From assembly GCF_002283555.1 (NCBI RefSeq), contig NZ_MVOI01000006.1, forward strand, positions 329,234 to 393,233: a stretch of DNA of 64,000 bases. The letters run 5' to 3'. A model generated the notes under the pieces. The model saw only the letters and a list, made by a program, of their open reading frames with translations. It searched no databases and had not been told where the DNA came from. The DNA is from Rubrivirga sp. SAORIC476. GTDB taxonomy: Bacteria; Bacteroidota; Rhodothermia; Rhodothermales; Rubricoccaceae. This document shows, piece after piece, positions 8,491-16,516 of this stretch. Positions within the stretch are counted from its first letter, which is position 1. Each line of letters begins with the position of its first letter. Both the position numbers and the translations under genes were made by a program.

Positions 8491-9084
8491 ATGCCCCGAC
8501 TCCTCGGTCTTCTCCTCGTGACGCTCGCCGCCAGCGGCGTGTCGGCCCAGCACGTCCACGACGCCCCACCGGCCGACTCCGTGTCGACCTACCTCGCGAC
8601 GGGCCTCCGCGTCGACGAGGCGGCCCCGCCGCCGGGCAGCGCGCTCGGTCGGGCCGGGCTCCGCTACGGCGACGGCGGCTACGTGTCGGTCGTCTACGGG
8701 CGGCCGTTCGTGCGCGGGCGCCAGGTGCTCGGCGGGCTCGTCGGGTACGGCATGGTCTGGGCCGCGGGCGCGCACCGGGCGACCGAGCTCTGGACGACGG
8801 TCCCGCTCGTGATCGGCGGGACGCGCGTCGAGCCGGGCGCCTACAGCCTGTTCGCCACGCCGCGGCCCGACCGCTGGACGCTCCACGTCAACCGCCGCCT
8901 CGGCATGCACCTCGCCGACGAGTACGACCCGGCCGACGACCTCGTCACGGTCGACGTATCGCCGGAGGCGCTCGACACCCCGGTCGAGGGCCTCACGTGG
9001 GCCTTCGCCACCGACGGCTCGGCGCTCACGCTCGCCTGGGACCGCGTCCGCGTCTCTCTGCCTCTCGCCCGCGCCGACCGGTAG
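8491..9084 (+). CDS. DUF2911 family exported protein
   Basis: A 197-residue protein with a signal peptide ending VSAQ, followed by a His-containing mature N-terminus (HVHDAPP). The DUF2911 signatures are present: YVSVVYGRPFVRGRQVLGG, WAAGAHRATELWTT, and GAYSLFATPRPDRWTLHVN. The domain is widespread in Bacteroidota and has no established activity. It starts 11 bases after the TonB receptor stop and is the last gene of the copper transcription unit, as a strong hairpin follows. A role in copper handling is inferred from position only. Confidence 0.82.
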   Translation: MPRLLGLLLVTLAASGVSAQHVHDAPPADSVSTYLATGLRVDEAAPPPGSALGRAGLRYGDGGYVSVVYGRPFVRGRQVLGGLVGYGMVWAAGAHRATELWTTVPLVIGGTRVEPGAYSLFATPRPDRWTLHVNRRLGMHLADEYDPADDLVTVDVSPEALDTPVEGLTWAFATDGSALTLAWDRVRVSLPLARADR

Positions 9085-9095
9085 CCGGCTCTCGT

Positions 9096-9138
9096 CGGCC
9101 TCCGAGGTCACGGCAGGAGACGACGCAGGCGGAGGCCG
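9096..9138 (+). terminator. Hairpin closing the copper locus
   Basis: Nine-base arms CGGCCTCCG (9096-9104) and CGGAGGCCG (9130-9138) pair perfectly just after the DUF2911 stop. There is no T tract. A second small hairpin, GGCATT/AATGCC, lies at 9165-9182. The rest of the spacer to 9237 holds no recognisable gene. Confidence 0.5.
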
Positions 9139-9237
9139 GATGCCAGCAGAGGACGGTCTGTGGCGGCATTTCGTGGAATGCCACGAGCGTGCGTCCGCCC
9201 CGGTCGAGGTATCCACAGGTACCTCCTGCCTGTGCTC

Positions 9238-10338
9238 ATGCCGACGCCCGTCTCCACGGACTGCCTCCTCGCCTTCGCCTCGGAACTCGCCTACCGGATC
9301 GAGCCCAACCCGGACCACCCGCGGGCAGCGCCCCACATCCCGCACTCGGCGCCCCACTACGACGACGTGATCGTCGGCGAGCCGACCTGCTTCCTGCGGG
9401 GCGAGGACAAGATCGACGCCGCTTTCGTGGCTGAGATGCCAGACGACACCGTGGTGGTCTCCTTCCGCGGCACGCTGCCGCCGTTCGGCGCCCCCTTCTG
9501 GTCCTGGGTCGAGGACTGGCTGGAGGATTTCGACATCGACCCGGTGCCGTGGACTGTCGCCGGGCAACCGTACGGAAGGGTGGAGCACGGCTTCGACCGG
9601 GCGGTGCTGGAGCTGTGGAACGACATCCAGGGCGTCGGGCCGCTCACCACGGACGACTCGGCGTTTGCCGAAGGTGAGGAGGAACTGACCCTCGGCGACG
9701 AGCGCCGCACCCTCCGCGGCGGCATCCGCCACGCACTGCTCCACGGGGGGATCGACTGGTCCACGAAGACGGGCATCCTGGTGACGGGCCACTCGAAGGG
9801 CGCCGCAGCCACCTACCTCGCCGCCTCGCTCATCCGCGGCGAGCCCGACCTGGCAGACGTGCCCGTGCGCGTGGCCTGCTTCGCGTCGCCCTACACCTGC
9901 GACGCCGCTTTCCTCCAGGCCTACACCGAGGCGGGCCTGGAGGACGCGACCGTCCGCTACCAGAACGTGGACGACCTCGTGCCGTTCGTGCCCAACTACC
10001 TGATCTCGCTGCCCCTCCGGCTGGCCCGGTGGCTGGACCCCACGTCGACCGCCTCCACGAAGGCCACCTGGACGTGGCGATACGTGACCATCGGGCACCT
10101 GCGCGTCATCACGCGGGCGTGCGACATCCGGGAGGGCACCGGGGCCTACTGGCGGGCGCTGCTCCGGATCGTGGCCGACCTGCTCACGCTCCAGGTCGGC
10201 CGCATCGCCGACGCGCACAGCCTCGTCCACGACCCCGACGCGTCCCACCCGACGGGCCGGTACACAACGGCCGTCTGCCGCGCGTCCGCTCCGGAGCCCG
10301 TCCGCCTCGGCGTCGAGGCGGAGGTGGTCAGCCGCTGA
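9238..10338 (+). CDS. Lipase class 3-like alpha/beta hydrolase
   Basis: A 366-residue cytosolic-type protein without a signal peptide. It has the lipase class 3 layout: a first strand TVVVSFRGTLP (oxyanion region, residues 71-81), the nucleophile elbow TGHSKGAA with Ser 186, an acidic residue after a strand (NVDDLVPF, near 245), and a late VHDPDASH that may supply the catalytic His. GHSKGA, in place of GHSLGG, is common in fungal-type lipase_3 relatives in bacteria. The ATG at 9238 is preferred over the in-frame start at 9160. Its 3' end overlaps the convergent J-domain gene by 11 bases. The substrate is unknown. Confidence 0.8.
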   Translation: MPTPVSTDCLLAFASELAYRIEPNPDHPRAAPHIPHSAPHYDDVIVGEPTCFLRGEDKIDAAFVAEMPDDTVVVSFRGTLPPFGAPFWSWVEDWLEDFDIDPVPWTVAGQPYGRVEHGFDRAVLELWNDIQGVGPLTTDDSAFAEGEEELTLGDERRTLRGGIRHALLHGGIDWSTKTGILVTGHSKGAAATYLAASLIRGEPDLADVPVRVACFASPYTCDAAFLQAYTEAGLEDATVRYQNVDDLVPFVPNYLISLPLRLARWLDPTSTASTKATWTWRYVTIGHLRVITRACDIREGTGAYWRALLRIVADLLTLQVGRIADAHSLVHDPDASHPTGRYTTAVCRASAPEPVRLGVEAEVVSR

Positions 10339-10831
10339 GGCGGGCCTTGAAGAAGGCGTAGGCCTCGTTGATGGCCTTCGTCTCCTCCTCCGCGAGCCGC
10401 TGCAGCTTGGGCCCCAGGCCGACCACGCGGTCGGGATGGTAGGCGACCACGAGAAGCCGGTACTGGCGCCGAAGCGTGTCCGCCTCGACGGGACCCGTGG
10501 GGAGGTCGAGCACGGCGCGGTGCAGTTCCTCAGGCGTCGGCGGACGCGCTGCGGGGCGATCCGGCTCCGGGGTGCCTGCCGTCGCGGTGGGCGCCTTGGG
10601 GCCGCGGGCGCGCTCTCGGCGCATCCGCTCCCGGCGGATGCGCTCCTTCATGGCCTCGGCGCGGTCCGAGCGCGACGTGTAGAAGGCCCGCCCGTCCGCC
10701 TCCGCTGCCGCCCGGCTCTCGCGCGCCGACACCGCACCGCCCGCCCGCTTCAGGTCCGCGATCCACCCCAGCATCACCGACGCGACGAGCATCACGACGG
10801 TGAAAGCGGTGGCGATGGCGACGAGCGACAT
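10328..10831 (-). CDS. Membrane-anchored J-domain protein
   Basis: A 167-residue protein with a single N-terminal transmembrane helix (about residues 2-23). A basic, Arg/Glu-rich linker follows, then a C-terminal J domain with the diagnostic HPD at residues 132-134 (LVVAYHPDRV) and a final helix typical of the fold. It would recruit a DnaK-type chaperone to the membrane. No DnaK gene is nearby. It starts three bases after the thymidine kinase stop, so the two are probably cotranscribed, and it converges on the lipase-like gene. Confidence 0.82.
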   Translation of the reverse strand: MSLVAIATAFTVVMLVASVMLGWIADLKRAGGAVSARESRAAAEADGRAFYTSRSDRAEAMKERIRRERMRRERARGPKAPTATAGTPEPDRPAARPPTPEELHRAVLDLPTGPVEADTLRRQYRLLVVAYHPDRVVGLGPKLQRLAEEETKAINEAYAFFKARLSG

Positions 10832-10834
10832 GGA

Positions 10835-11482
10835 TCAGAGGGCCAGCGTGGGGTCGATGGGCTGGGGCGTGGGCTGCGAGATCGGCGGAAGCGGGGGCGC
10901 CGTGACGGCCTCGGCCTTGAAGCAGCGGCGGCACCGGGGCTCGTACGCTTCGGCCTCGCCCACCAGGACGCGCGCGCCGTCGGCCACGATCCGCTGAGAG
11001 TGGTTCGCAGGCGCGCCGCAGCGAACGCACACAGCGTGCAGCTTCGTCACGTGCTCGGCGACGGCCATCAGCTGAGGCACCGGCTCGAAGGGGCGGCCGA
11101 GGTAGTCCTGGTCGAGCCCCGCCACGATCACGCGGCGCCCCTCGCGGGCGAGGTGCTCGACCACGTCCACCAGCTCGACGCCGAAGAACTGCGCCTCGTC
11201 GATGCCGACCACGTCGGCGTCGCCGGCGAGCAGCAGCATCGGGTCGGCGGAGTGGACGACCTCGGACGGCATCGCCGTCGCGTCGTGGCTGACGACCTCG
11301 GTGTCGTGGTAGCGGGTGTCGAGGGCCGGCTTGAACAGCGCGACGCGCTGGCGGGCGATGCGGGCTCGCTTGAGGCGGCGCAGCAGCTCCTCGGTCTTGC
11401 CGGAGAACATGCTCCCGCAGACGACCTCGACCCAGCCGCGCCGCTGGCCGTCCTCGGTTCGGGTGTAGACGTGGGGTTCCAT
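10835..11482 (-). CDS. tdk: Thymidine kinase (type II)
   Basis: A 215-residue enzyme phosphorylating thymidine to dTMP in the salvage pathway. It has a Walker A GSMFSGKT (residues 23-30), a Walker B-type GIDEAQFF (93-100), a lasso region, and the structural zinc cysteines 152, 155, 184 and 187 (CVRC...CRRC). About 25 Pro-rich residues extend past the usual end. The ATG at 11482 is preferred over the in-frame start at 11527 because a TACCTTC box lies just upstream; this implies a leaderless or nearly leaderless mRNA. Confidence 0.94.
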   Translation of the reverse strand: MEPHVYTRTEDGQRRGWVEVVCGSMFSGKTEELLRRLKRARIARQRVALFKPALDTRYHDTEVVSHDATAMPSEVVHSADPMLLLAGDADVVGIDEAQFFGVELVDVVEHLAREGRRVIVAGLDQDYLGRPFEPVPQLMAVAEHVTKLHAVCVRCGAPANHSQRIVADGARVLVGEAEAYEPRCRRCFKAEAVTAPPLPPISQPTPQPIDPTLAL

Positions 11483-11487
11483 GCCGG

Positions 11488-11494
11488 GAAGGTA
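11488..11494 (-). promoter_or_regulatory. Candidate -7 box for tdk
   Basis: TACCTTC on the minus strand ends five bases before the tdk ATG. With a start site about six bases downstream of the box, transcription would begin at or next to the start codon. Confidence 0.45.
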
Positions 11495-11560
11495 ACGGGC
11501 CGGGCGCTGCTGTCCAGACACGGACAACGTGGAGAGGTCGCCGGTGGTGCTGAGAACGCG

Positions 11561-12265
11561 CTAGATCCGCGCCACCGCATCGGCCCGCACCCAGCCCTCG
11601 GCGCGGCCCACGGTGACGGGCCGCCAGCCGTCCACCGCTTCGCCCGCCTCGACGGTCTCCCCGGCCCGGAGGCGTGCGACGCCCGGCGCGCTCGGCGACG
11701 GCGTCTCCACGACCGGCGCCTCGTCCACCAGCACGACGGCGAGTGGCCGCGCGACTTCCATCACGGCGAGCGTCGCGACGGACACCGCGGCGACGGCCAG
11801 CACGCCGAGTCCGGCCGCCCAGCGGCGGCGCCCGGCTATCCCCAGCCCGAGCGCGCCGAAGGCGACGGCCAGCGCCAGCGCCACTAGCCCGAGCGGCGTC
11901 AGCACGCCGACGACGGCGGCGAAGGCACGTTGGGCGGAGGAGGGGGGACGCTCGCCGGCGCGCTCGCGGGCTAAGCGCAGGTTCTGCGCGATGGCGGCGT
12001 CCAGCGGGTCCAGGCGCGCGGCGCGCTCTAGGTGGAGCCGCGCCTGCGGCACGTCGCCGCGGGCCAGCGCGACCGTGCCGAGGTTGTGCTCGGCCGCGGC
12101 CGAGGTCCAGCCCGTCGCCACGGCACCCTCCCAGGCGGCGACGGCGCCCGTCGTGTCGCCCTCGGCGACGAGCTGCTGGCCGAGCGCGAACAGGCGGTCC
12201 GCCTCGGTGCGCGCGTCGGAGGGACTGGCTTGGAGGAGGGCCAGCGCGAGGAGGAGGCCGATCAT
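11561..12265 (-). CDS. batE: TPR and SH3-like protein, BatE-type
   Basis: A 234-residue exported protein: an N-terminal signal, TPR helices (about residues 22-95), two adjacent membrane spans (about 115-170), and a C-terminal SH3b-like domain (GVARLRAGETVEAGEAVDGW). This architecture matches BatE, the last gene of Bacteroidota Bat operons. The start ATG at 12265 overlaps the batD stop by four bases. It probably sits in the envelope with the other Bat proteins. It is the last gene of the operon in this window. Confidence 0.8.
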   Translation of the reverse strand: MIGLLLALALLQASPSDARTEADRLFALGQQLVAEGDTTGAVAAWEGAVATGWTSAAAEHNLGTVALARGDVPQARLHLERAARLDPLDAAIAQNLRLARERAGERPPSSAQRAFAAVVGVLTPLGLVALALAVAFGALGLGIAGRRRWAAGLGVLAVAAVSVATLAVMEVARPLAVVLVDEAPVVETPSPSAPGVARLRAGETVEAGEAVDGWRPVTVGRAEGWVRADAVARI

Positions 12266-14121
12266 GCGGTCACCGGCTCGCGGCGTCGGCGCCGACGGGC
12301 ACGCGCGACGTCCGGCGCGACCGCGTCGAGGGCGCCGAGCGTCGCCTCGGCCTCGTCGGCCACCACGCCCGGCGGGTCGCCGAGGCCGGGGGCGAACTGG
12401 CCGCGCGCGCAGGCCGCGAGCACGGCGCGCGTCCGGTCGCGGAGCACCTCGGGGACGGCGGGGGCGAGGGCCGCGTCGACCTCGTCCACCGAGGCGCGCG
12501 TGGACACGCCGAAGCGCTCGGCCAGGAGGGTGCGGACGGCCCGCTCGATCTCGACGAAGGCGGGCGCGCCGGTCAGCGCGCGGGACGACGCCAGCCGGTC
12601 GCGGACGTCGGCGGCGGCGCGGCGGCTCCGCTTCTGGGGCGTGTCGGCGGCGAGGCGGCGGCGCCCGGCGCGCGCGGCGAGGAACAGGCCTGCGCCCAGG
12701 GCCGGAAGCGCGAGGCCGCCTCCGAGCAGACCCCACAGCCACACCGGGCGGCCCGGTGCACGGCGCCAGTCGGCGGCCGTGAGGAGCGCGGCGGGCGCGT
12801 CGGGGCCGTCCGCGGGCGCGGCATCGGCGAGCGCCGGGCCCTCCGCCACGACCTCGACCGGGTCCGTGCGGAGTGTCTTGTAGCGCCCGTCGGTCGGGTC
12901 GAAGTACGTCCACGGCGCCGCGGGCACGTCGAAGGTGCCGCCGCCCTGCGGGACGAGCGTGTACGTGAACACCTTGCTGCCGCGCATCGCGGTGCCGGTA
13001 CGGATCAGGTCGCGCTCCTCGCGCGGGTCGTAGGCGTCCAGGCCTGCGGGGACCTCCAGCGTCGGCGCCTCCAGCGTGGCCATGTTGCCGTCGCCCGAGA
13101 TCGACACCTGCACGCGGACGGGGTCGCCGGACTGCACCCGCCGCTGGTCCACGGTGGTCCTCATCTCGAACTGCCCGACGGCCCCGGCGAACGACGGCGG
13201 CGCGCCGTCCGGCAGTGGCTCCACGTCGATCGTGACCGATGGCGCGGTCACTTCGCGATCCTCGAAGCGCTGCGCGAAGGGGGAGAAAAACGGCGCGAAC
13301 GGGTCGTTGGAGAAACTCCGGTCTGTGCGGATCAGGTCGACGGTGAACTCCATCGGCGCCAGCTCCAGGGCACCGGAGCGGGTCGGGAAGAGGGCGATGC
13401 GGCGGATGGTGACGGCCTCGTAAGGCGTGCCGCCGAGCGTCGTCTGGCGGGGGTACGCCGAGGCGATCTCCATCTCCTCGCGCCACGCGCCCGCCGCGTC
13501 CCACGTGCCGATGGGCGCCGTCTGGCGCGGCTGGATCTGGGGCTCGAAGTAGAGCACGAAGTCGACCACGATCTGCTGCCCGACGACGGCCGTCCGGCGG
13601 CTCGGCTCGGCGCGGACGAACAGCTCGCGCCCGCCGCCCGACGGTGGGGCGCTCCCCCCCTGCGACGGGGCTGCGGTCGCGCCGCGCTGGATCGACACCG
13701 TGACGGCGTCCACCACGAGCGCCTGCCCGTTGATCTCGGTCCGGAACTGCCCGATGCGCCCGGTGCCGGGGCGGACGGCCTCATAGACCCACGCCACGCG
13801 CCGCTCGGTCCGCCCGTTGATCGTCGTCGTGGCGTCGAGCGACGGCATCTGGGAGACGAGTCGGAGGCCACCCGTCGCCAGCGGGGCACCGACGTTGCGG
13901 CCACGCCCGCCGTTCAGGGTGACGGTGTACACCACCGTGTCGCCCATGCGGACCTGCTGCGCCGAGACGGACGCAGAGACCGACTGGGCCGCAGCGCCGC
14001 CCGCAATGGCGAGCCCGACGATCAGCAGGGCGAGCAGGTGCCCGGCCGCCCACCCGGCCCACCTCGGGCCCGAGGCGGAGAGGGGGGGACTCTCAGAGCC
14101 CGGAACGTGAGGGGGGCGCAT
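12262..14121 (-). CDS. batD: BatD family protein
   Basis: A 619-residue protein: an N-terminal signal/anchor, a series of immunoglobulin-like beta domains in the periplasm (about residues 45-440), a membrane helix near residue 455-480, and a C-terminal cytoplasmic region with two helical segments ending in a basic tail. The opening of the mature part, VSAQQVRMGDTVVYTVTLNG, is the typical BatD start. ATG at 14121 shares its A with the preceding TGA stop, so translation is coupled. BatD works with the von Willebrand factor proteins BatA and BatB in the so-called aerotolerance complex, whose biochemical role is still uncertain. Confidence 0.9.
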   Translation of the reverse strand: MRPPHVPGSESPPLSASGPRWAGWAAGHLLALLIVGLAIAGGAAAQSVSASVSAQQVRMGDTVVYTVTLNGGRGRNVGAPLATGGLRLVSQMPSLDATTTINGRTERRVAWVYEAVRPGTGRIGQFRTEINGQALVVDAVTVSIQRGATAAPSQGGSAPPSGGGRELFVRAEPSRRTAVVGQQIVVDFVLYFEPQIQPRQTAPIGTWDAAGAWREEMEIASAYPRQTTLGGTPYEAVTIRRIALFPTRSGALELAPMEFTVDLIRTDRSFSNDPFAPFFSPFAQRFEDREVTAPSVTIDVEPLPDGAPPSFAGAVGQFEMRTTVDQRRVQSGDPVRVQVSISGDGNMATLEAPTLEVPAGLDAYDPREERDLIRTGTAMRGSKVFTYTLVPQGGGTFDVPAAPWTYFDPTDGRYKTLRTDPVEVVAEGPALADAAPADGPDAPAALLTAADWRRAPGRPVWLWGLLGGGLALPALGAGLFLAARAGRRRLAADTPQKRSRRAAADVRDRLASSRALTGAPAFVEIERAVRTLLAERFGVSTRASVDEVDAALAPAVPEVLRDRTRAVLAACARGQFAPGLGDPPGVVADEAEATLGALDAVAPDVARARRRRRREPVTA

Positions 14122-14690
14122 CACCAGTCCTTGTCGGAGCGACGGCGCTGGGTGGGCGCGCGGCGGATCTCGCGGAGGAGAAGCCGTTCTTCTCCGCCGA
14201 CGGCGTCCAGGATGCGGTCCGCCTGGGCGGCCGTCATCTCGTCCGGCTCGCCCATCTGGGGCTGGGGCGGCGCCTCGCCCGAGGTGGGGTCGGTCGGCGG
14301 CTGGGTGCCCGTCTGGTCCGCCTCGGCCTCCGGGCCGTCCTGCTCGTCGGGCTGGTCCGGCGGCGGCTGGTCGCCATTCTCCCCCTGATCGCCCTCATCC
14401 CCCTGGTCAGCGGCGTCCGAGTTGTCCGCCTGCTGGTTCTGCTGGCCGCCGTCCTGGTTGTCCTGCTCGTCCTGCTGCTGCTGGATGAGGTCGCGAAGCG
14501 CCTGGAGGCGCGCGTCGTCCGGGGCCACGGCGAGCCCGGCGTTGACCGCAGACAGGGCGCGTGCGTTGTCGCCGTCGATGTAAGCCTGCGCGCCGGTGTG
14601 GTACTGCGCCGCGGGCGAGGCGCCCGGGCGGGGCGTCTGCGCCTGCGCGAGGAGCGCGACGGCGGCGAAGAGTAGAGCGATGCGGGTCAT
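14121..14690 (-). CDS. Exported TPR-type protein with an acidic low-complexity middle
   Basis: A 189-residue protein with a signal peptide, one clear TPR-like helical pair (about residues 28-65), then about 80 residues dominated by Gln, Asp, Glu, Asn and Pro, and a basic C-terminus (RRAPTQRRRSDKDW). It lies between batBC and batD, overlapping batBC by four bases. In position it resembles a second, short BatC-type protein. The low-complexity region is unlikely to fold on its own and may act as a spacer. Confidence 0.72.
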   Translation of the reverse strand: MTRIALLFAAVALLAQAQTPRPGASPAAQYHTGAQAYIDGDNARALSAVNAGLAVAPDDARLQALRDLIQQQQDEQDNQDGGQQNQQADNSDAADQGDEGDQGENGDQPPPDQPDEQDGPEAEADQTGTQPPTDPTSGEAPPQPQMGEPDEMTAAQADRILDAVGGEERLLLREIRRAPTQRRRSDKDW

Positions 14691-16438
14691 GGAGCGTTGT
14701 CGGGGACCGAGTCTTCGATCTGGACGACCCCACCCAGGCGCTGGGTGAAGTCGGCGTAGGCGGCGACGGAGGAATCTCGCGCCAGTCCATCCTCCATGAC
14801 GTTCAGCGCCTCCCGGTATTGCCGCTGGGCGACGAGCGCGTCGGCGCGGGCCTTGACCTGTTCGGCGAAGTCGGACGGCTCGGGGGGCTCCGGCGGGTCC
14901 TGGAGGAGGCGCCGGGCGATCTCCTGGTTGCGGCGCGCGTCGGCTGAGGTCGGGTCGAGGAGAAGGGCGATGCGGAGGAGCGAGTCGGCGCGGGCGGGGT
15001 CGTCGGCGCGGAGGGCGGCGGTGCCGGCATCGTAGGCGTAGCGGGCGCGCTGCCGGGGATCGTCGGCGAAGGGGAGGGCCTCGGCGAAGGCACTGTCGGC
15101 CCCGGCGAACCGCTCCTGGGCGGCGCGCGCCACGCCGAGCCCGTGCCACAGGCGAGCGCGGATCGTGCGCGGCACCTCGGGCTGGGCGAGCCCGGCCATG
15201 AACTGCGCCTCGGCCCCGACGGCGTCGTCCGCCTCCAGCAGCGCGACGCCCGCGCGGCCCTGGCGGGCGCCGGGGTCGAGCGCGTCCAGCGGGTTGGAGC
15301 AGCCGCCGAGCAGGAGCAAGGCCATCACGGCGACCGGGACGGTCGACAGGGTCGGGGATCCCGCGTGTGGGGCGGCCTCGGCCGGGTCGCGGTCGGGCTC
15401 GTCCGAGGCCTCATCGGCGCGGCTCCGCTCCTCGCCGTGAGGAGGCGGGCGCGAGGCGAGGACGCGCTCCAGAACCAGCAGCAGCAGCGCCAGGGCGAGC
15501 GGCCACTGGAAGCGCTCGGCCGACGCCGCGAACTCGTCCTGGGCCACCACGGCGCGGTCCAGCCCGGCGAGCGCGTCGTTGACGGCCCCGGCCGCGGGCG
15601 TCCGCCCGACGCGGAACAGGCCGGACCGACCGGCGAGGTCGCGTAGCGCGCCCGGCTCGAACCGGGTCATCACCGACTGGCCCGTCTGGCGGTCCCGTCG
15701 CACGCCCACCACCTTGCCTCGGCGGACGTCCGGCACGGCGGCGCCCTCGTCCGTCCCGACGCCCAGCGCCAGGATCTCGACTCCGTCCTCACGGAGCGCG
15801 TCCGCGGCGTCGGCCAGCCCGCCCTCGTGGTCCTCGCCGTCCGACACGACGAGCAGCGCGCGGGGGCGGGTCTGGTCGTCGTCACCCGCCTTGAAGGCGG
15901 CGTCGGCGACGGCGAGGGCGCGGGCGAAGTCGGTGCCCTGCACCGAGATCTGCTCCGGGTCGGCGGCGTCGAGGAAGAGGCGCAGCGCGCCGCGGTCGGT
16001 GGTCAGTGGGCACTGGAGGAACGCGTCGCCCGCGAACACCACCAGCCCTACGCGGTCGCCCCGGCGGGCCTCGACGACCCGTTCGATCTCCAGCTTGGCC
16101 CGCTCCAGGCGGCTCGGCGCCACGTCCTCGGCCAGCATCGAGGCCGACACGTCGAGCGCGATGAGCAGGTCGAGGCTCTCCTGGCGGCTCTCCTGGAGCG
16201 CCGTCCCGATCCGCGGCCCGGCCAGGGCCACGGCCACCAGCGCGACGGCGCCGACGAGCAGCGCCGCGCGGATGCGGCGTCGCCGGACGAGCGGCCCGGT
16301 CGTCATCGTTCCGGCACGGGCGCCGAGGAAGAGCGTCAGTGCCTCGGTCCGCCGCCGCGCCGCGTACGCAAACGCCGCCCATGCCACCGGTACGAGCACG
16401 GCGGCGAGGAGGAGGACGAAGGGCGAGCGGAAGGACAC
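14687..16438 (-). CDS. batB: Fused BatB-BatC protein (VWA plus TPR)
   Basis: One uninterrupted 583-residue frame joins two usually separate genes. Residues 1-325 are BatB: two N-terminal membrane helices, a von Willebrand factor A domain with the metal-site DVSAS (96-100) and SDGED, then a membrane helix at about 312-326. A charged linker (about 330-360) leads to a second hydrophobic segment, VMALLLLGGC, which looks like a lipoprotein signal with Cys 380. Residues 385-583 are BatC-like TPR helices. GTG at 16438 is the best start, directly downstream of a heptamer repeat array. The internal lipobox is odd, because lipoprotein processing there would separate the two halves. Confidence 0.85.
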   Translation of the reverse strand: MSFRSPFVLLLAAVLVPVAWAAFAYAARRRTEALTLFLGARAGTMTTGPLVRRRRIRAALLVGAVALVAVALAGPRIGTALQESRQESLDLLIALDVSASMLAEDVAPSRLERAKLEIERVVEARRGDRVGLVVFAGDAFLQCPLTTDRGALRLFLDAADPEQISVQGTDFARALAVADAAFKAGDDDQTRPRALLVVSDGEDHEGGLADAADALREDGVEILALGVGTDEGAAVPDVRRGKVVGVRRDRQTGQSVMTRFEPGALRDLAGRSGLFRVGRTPAAGAVNDALAGLDRAVVAQDEFAASAERFQWPLALALLLLVLERVLASRPPPHGEERSRADEASDEPDRDPAEAAPHAGSPTLSTVPVAVMALLLLGGCSNPLDALDPGARQGRAGVALLEADDAVGAEAQFMAGLAQPEVPRTIRARLWHGLGVARAAQERFAGADSAFAEALPFADDPRQRARYAYDAGTAALRADDPARADSLLRIALLLDPTSADARRNQEIARRLLQDPPEPPEPSDFAEQVKARADALVAQRQYREALNVMEDGLARDSSVAAYADFTQRLGGVVQIEDSVPDNAP

Positions 16439-16444
16439 GGAGGA

Positions 16445-16516
16445 GAGTTCGGGGGTCGGAGTTCGAGCGTCAGGGGGCTGGAATCGGAAACTCCGACCTC
16501 TGAGCTGCGAACTCGC
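16445..16516. repeat. Inverted pair of heptamer arrays between batA and batBC
   Basis: The left array (16445-16472) consists of four 7-base units such as GAGTTCG and GGGGTCG. The right array (16489-16516) has four units of the complementary type, such as AACTCCG and AACTCGC. Each is exactly 28 bp and the two can pair as a hairpin around a 16-base loop. The pair fills the batA-batBC spacer completely. Confidence 0.75.

Noticed and set aside
11561..13504. A 647-residue frame over batE and batD
   Set aside because: The first two thirds are batD in another phase; batE begins at 12265 with its own signal peptide.
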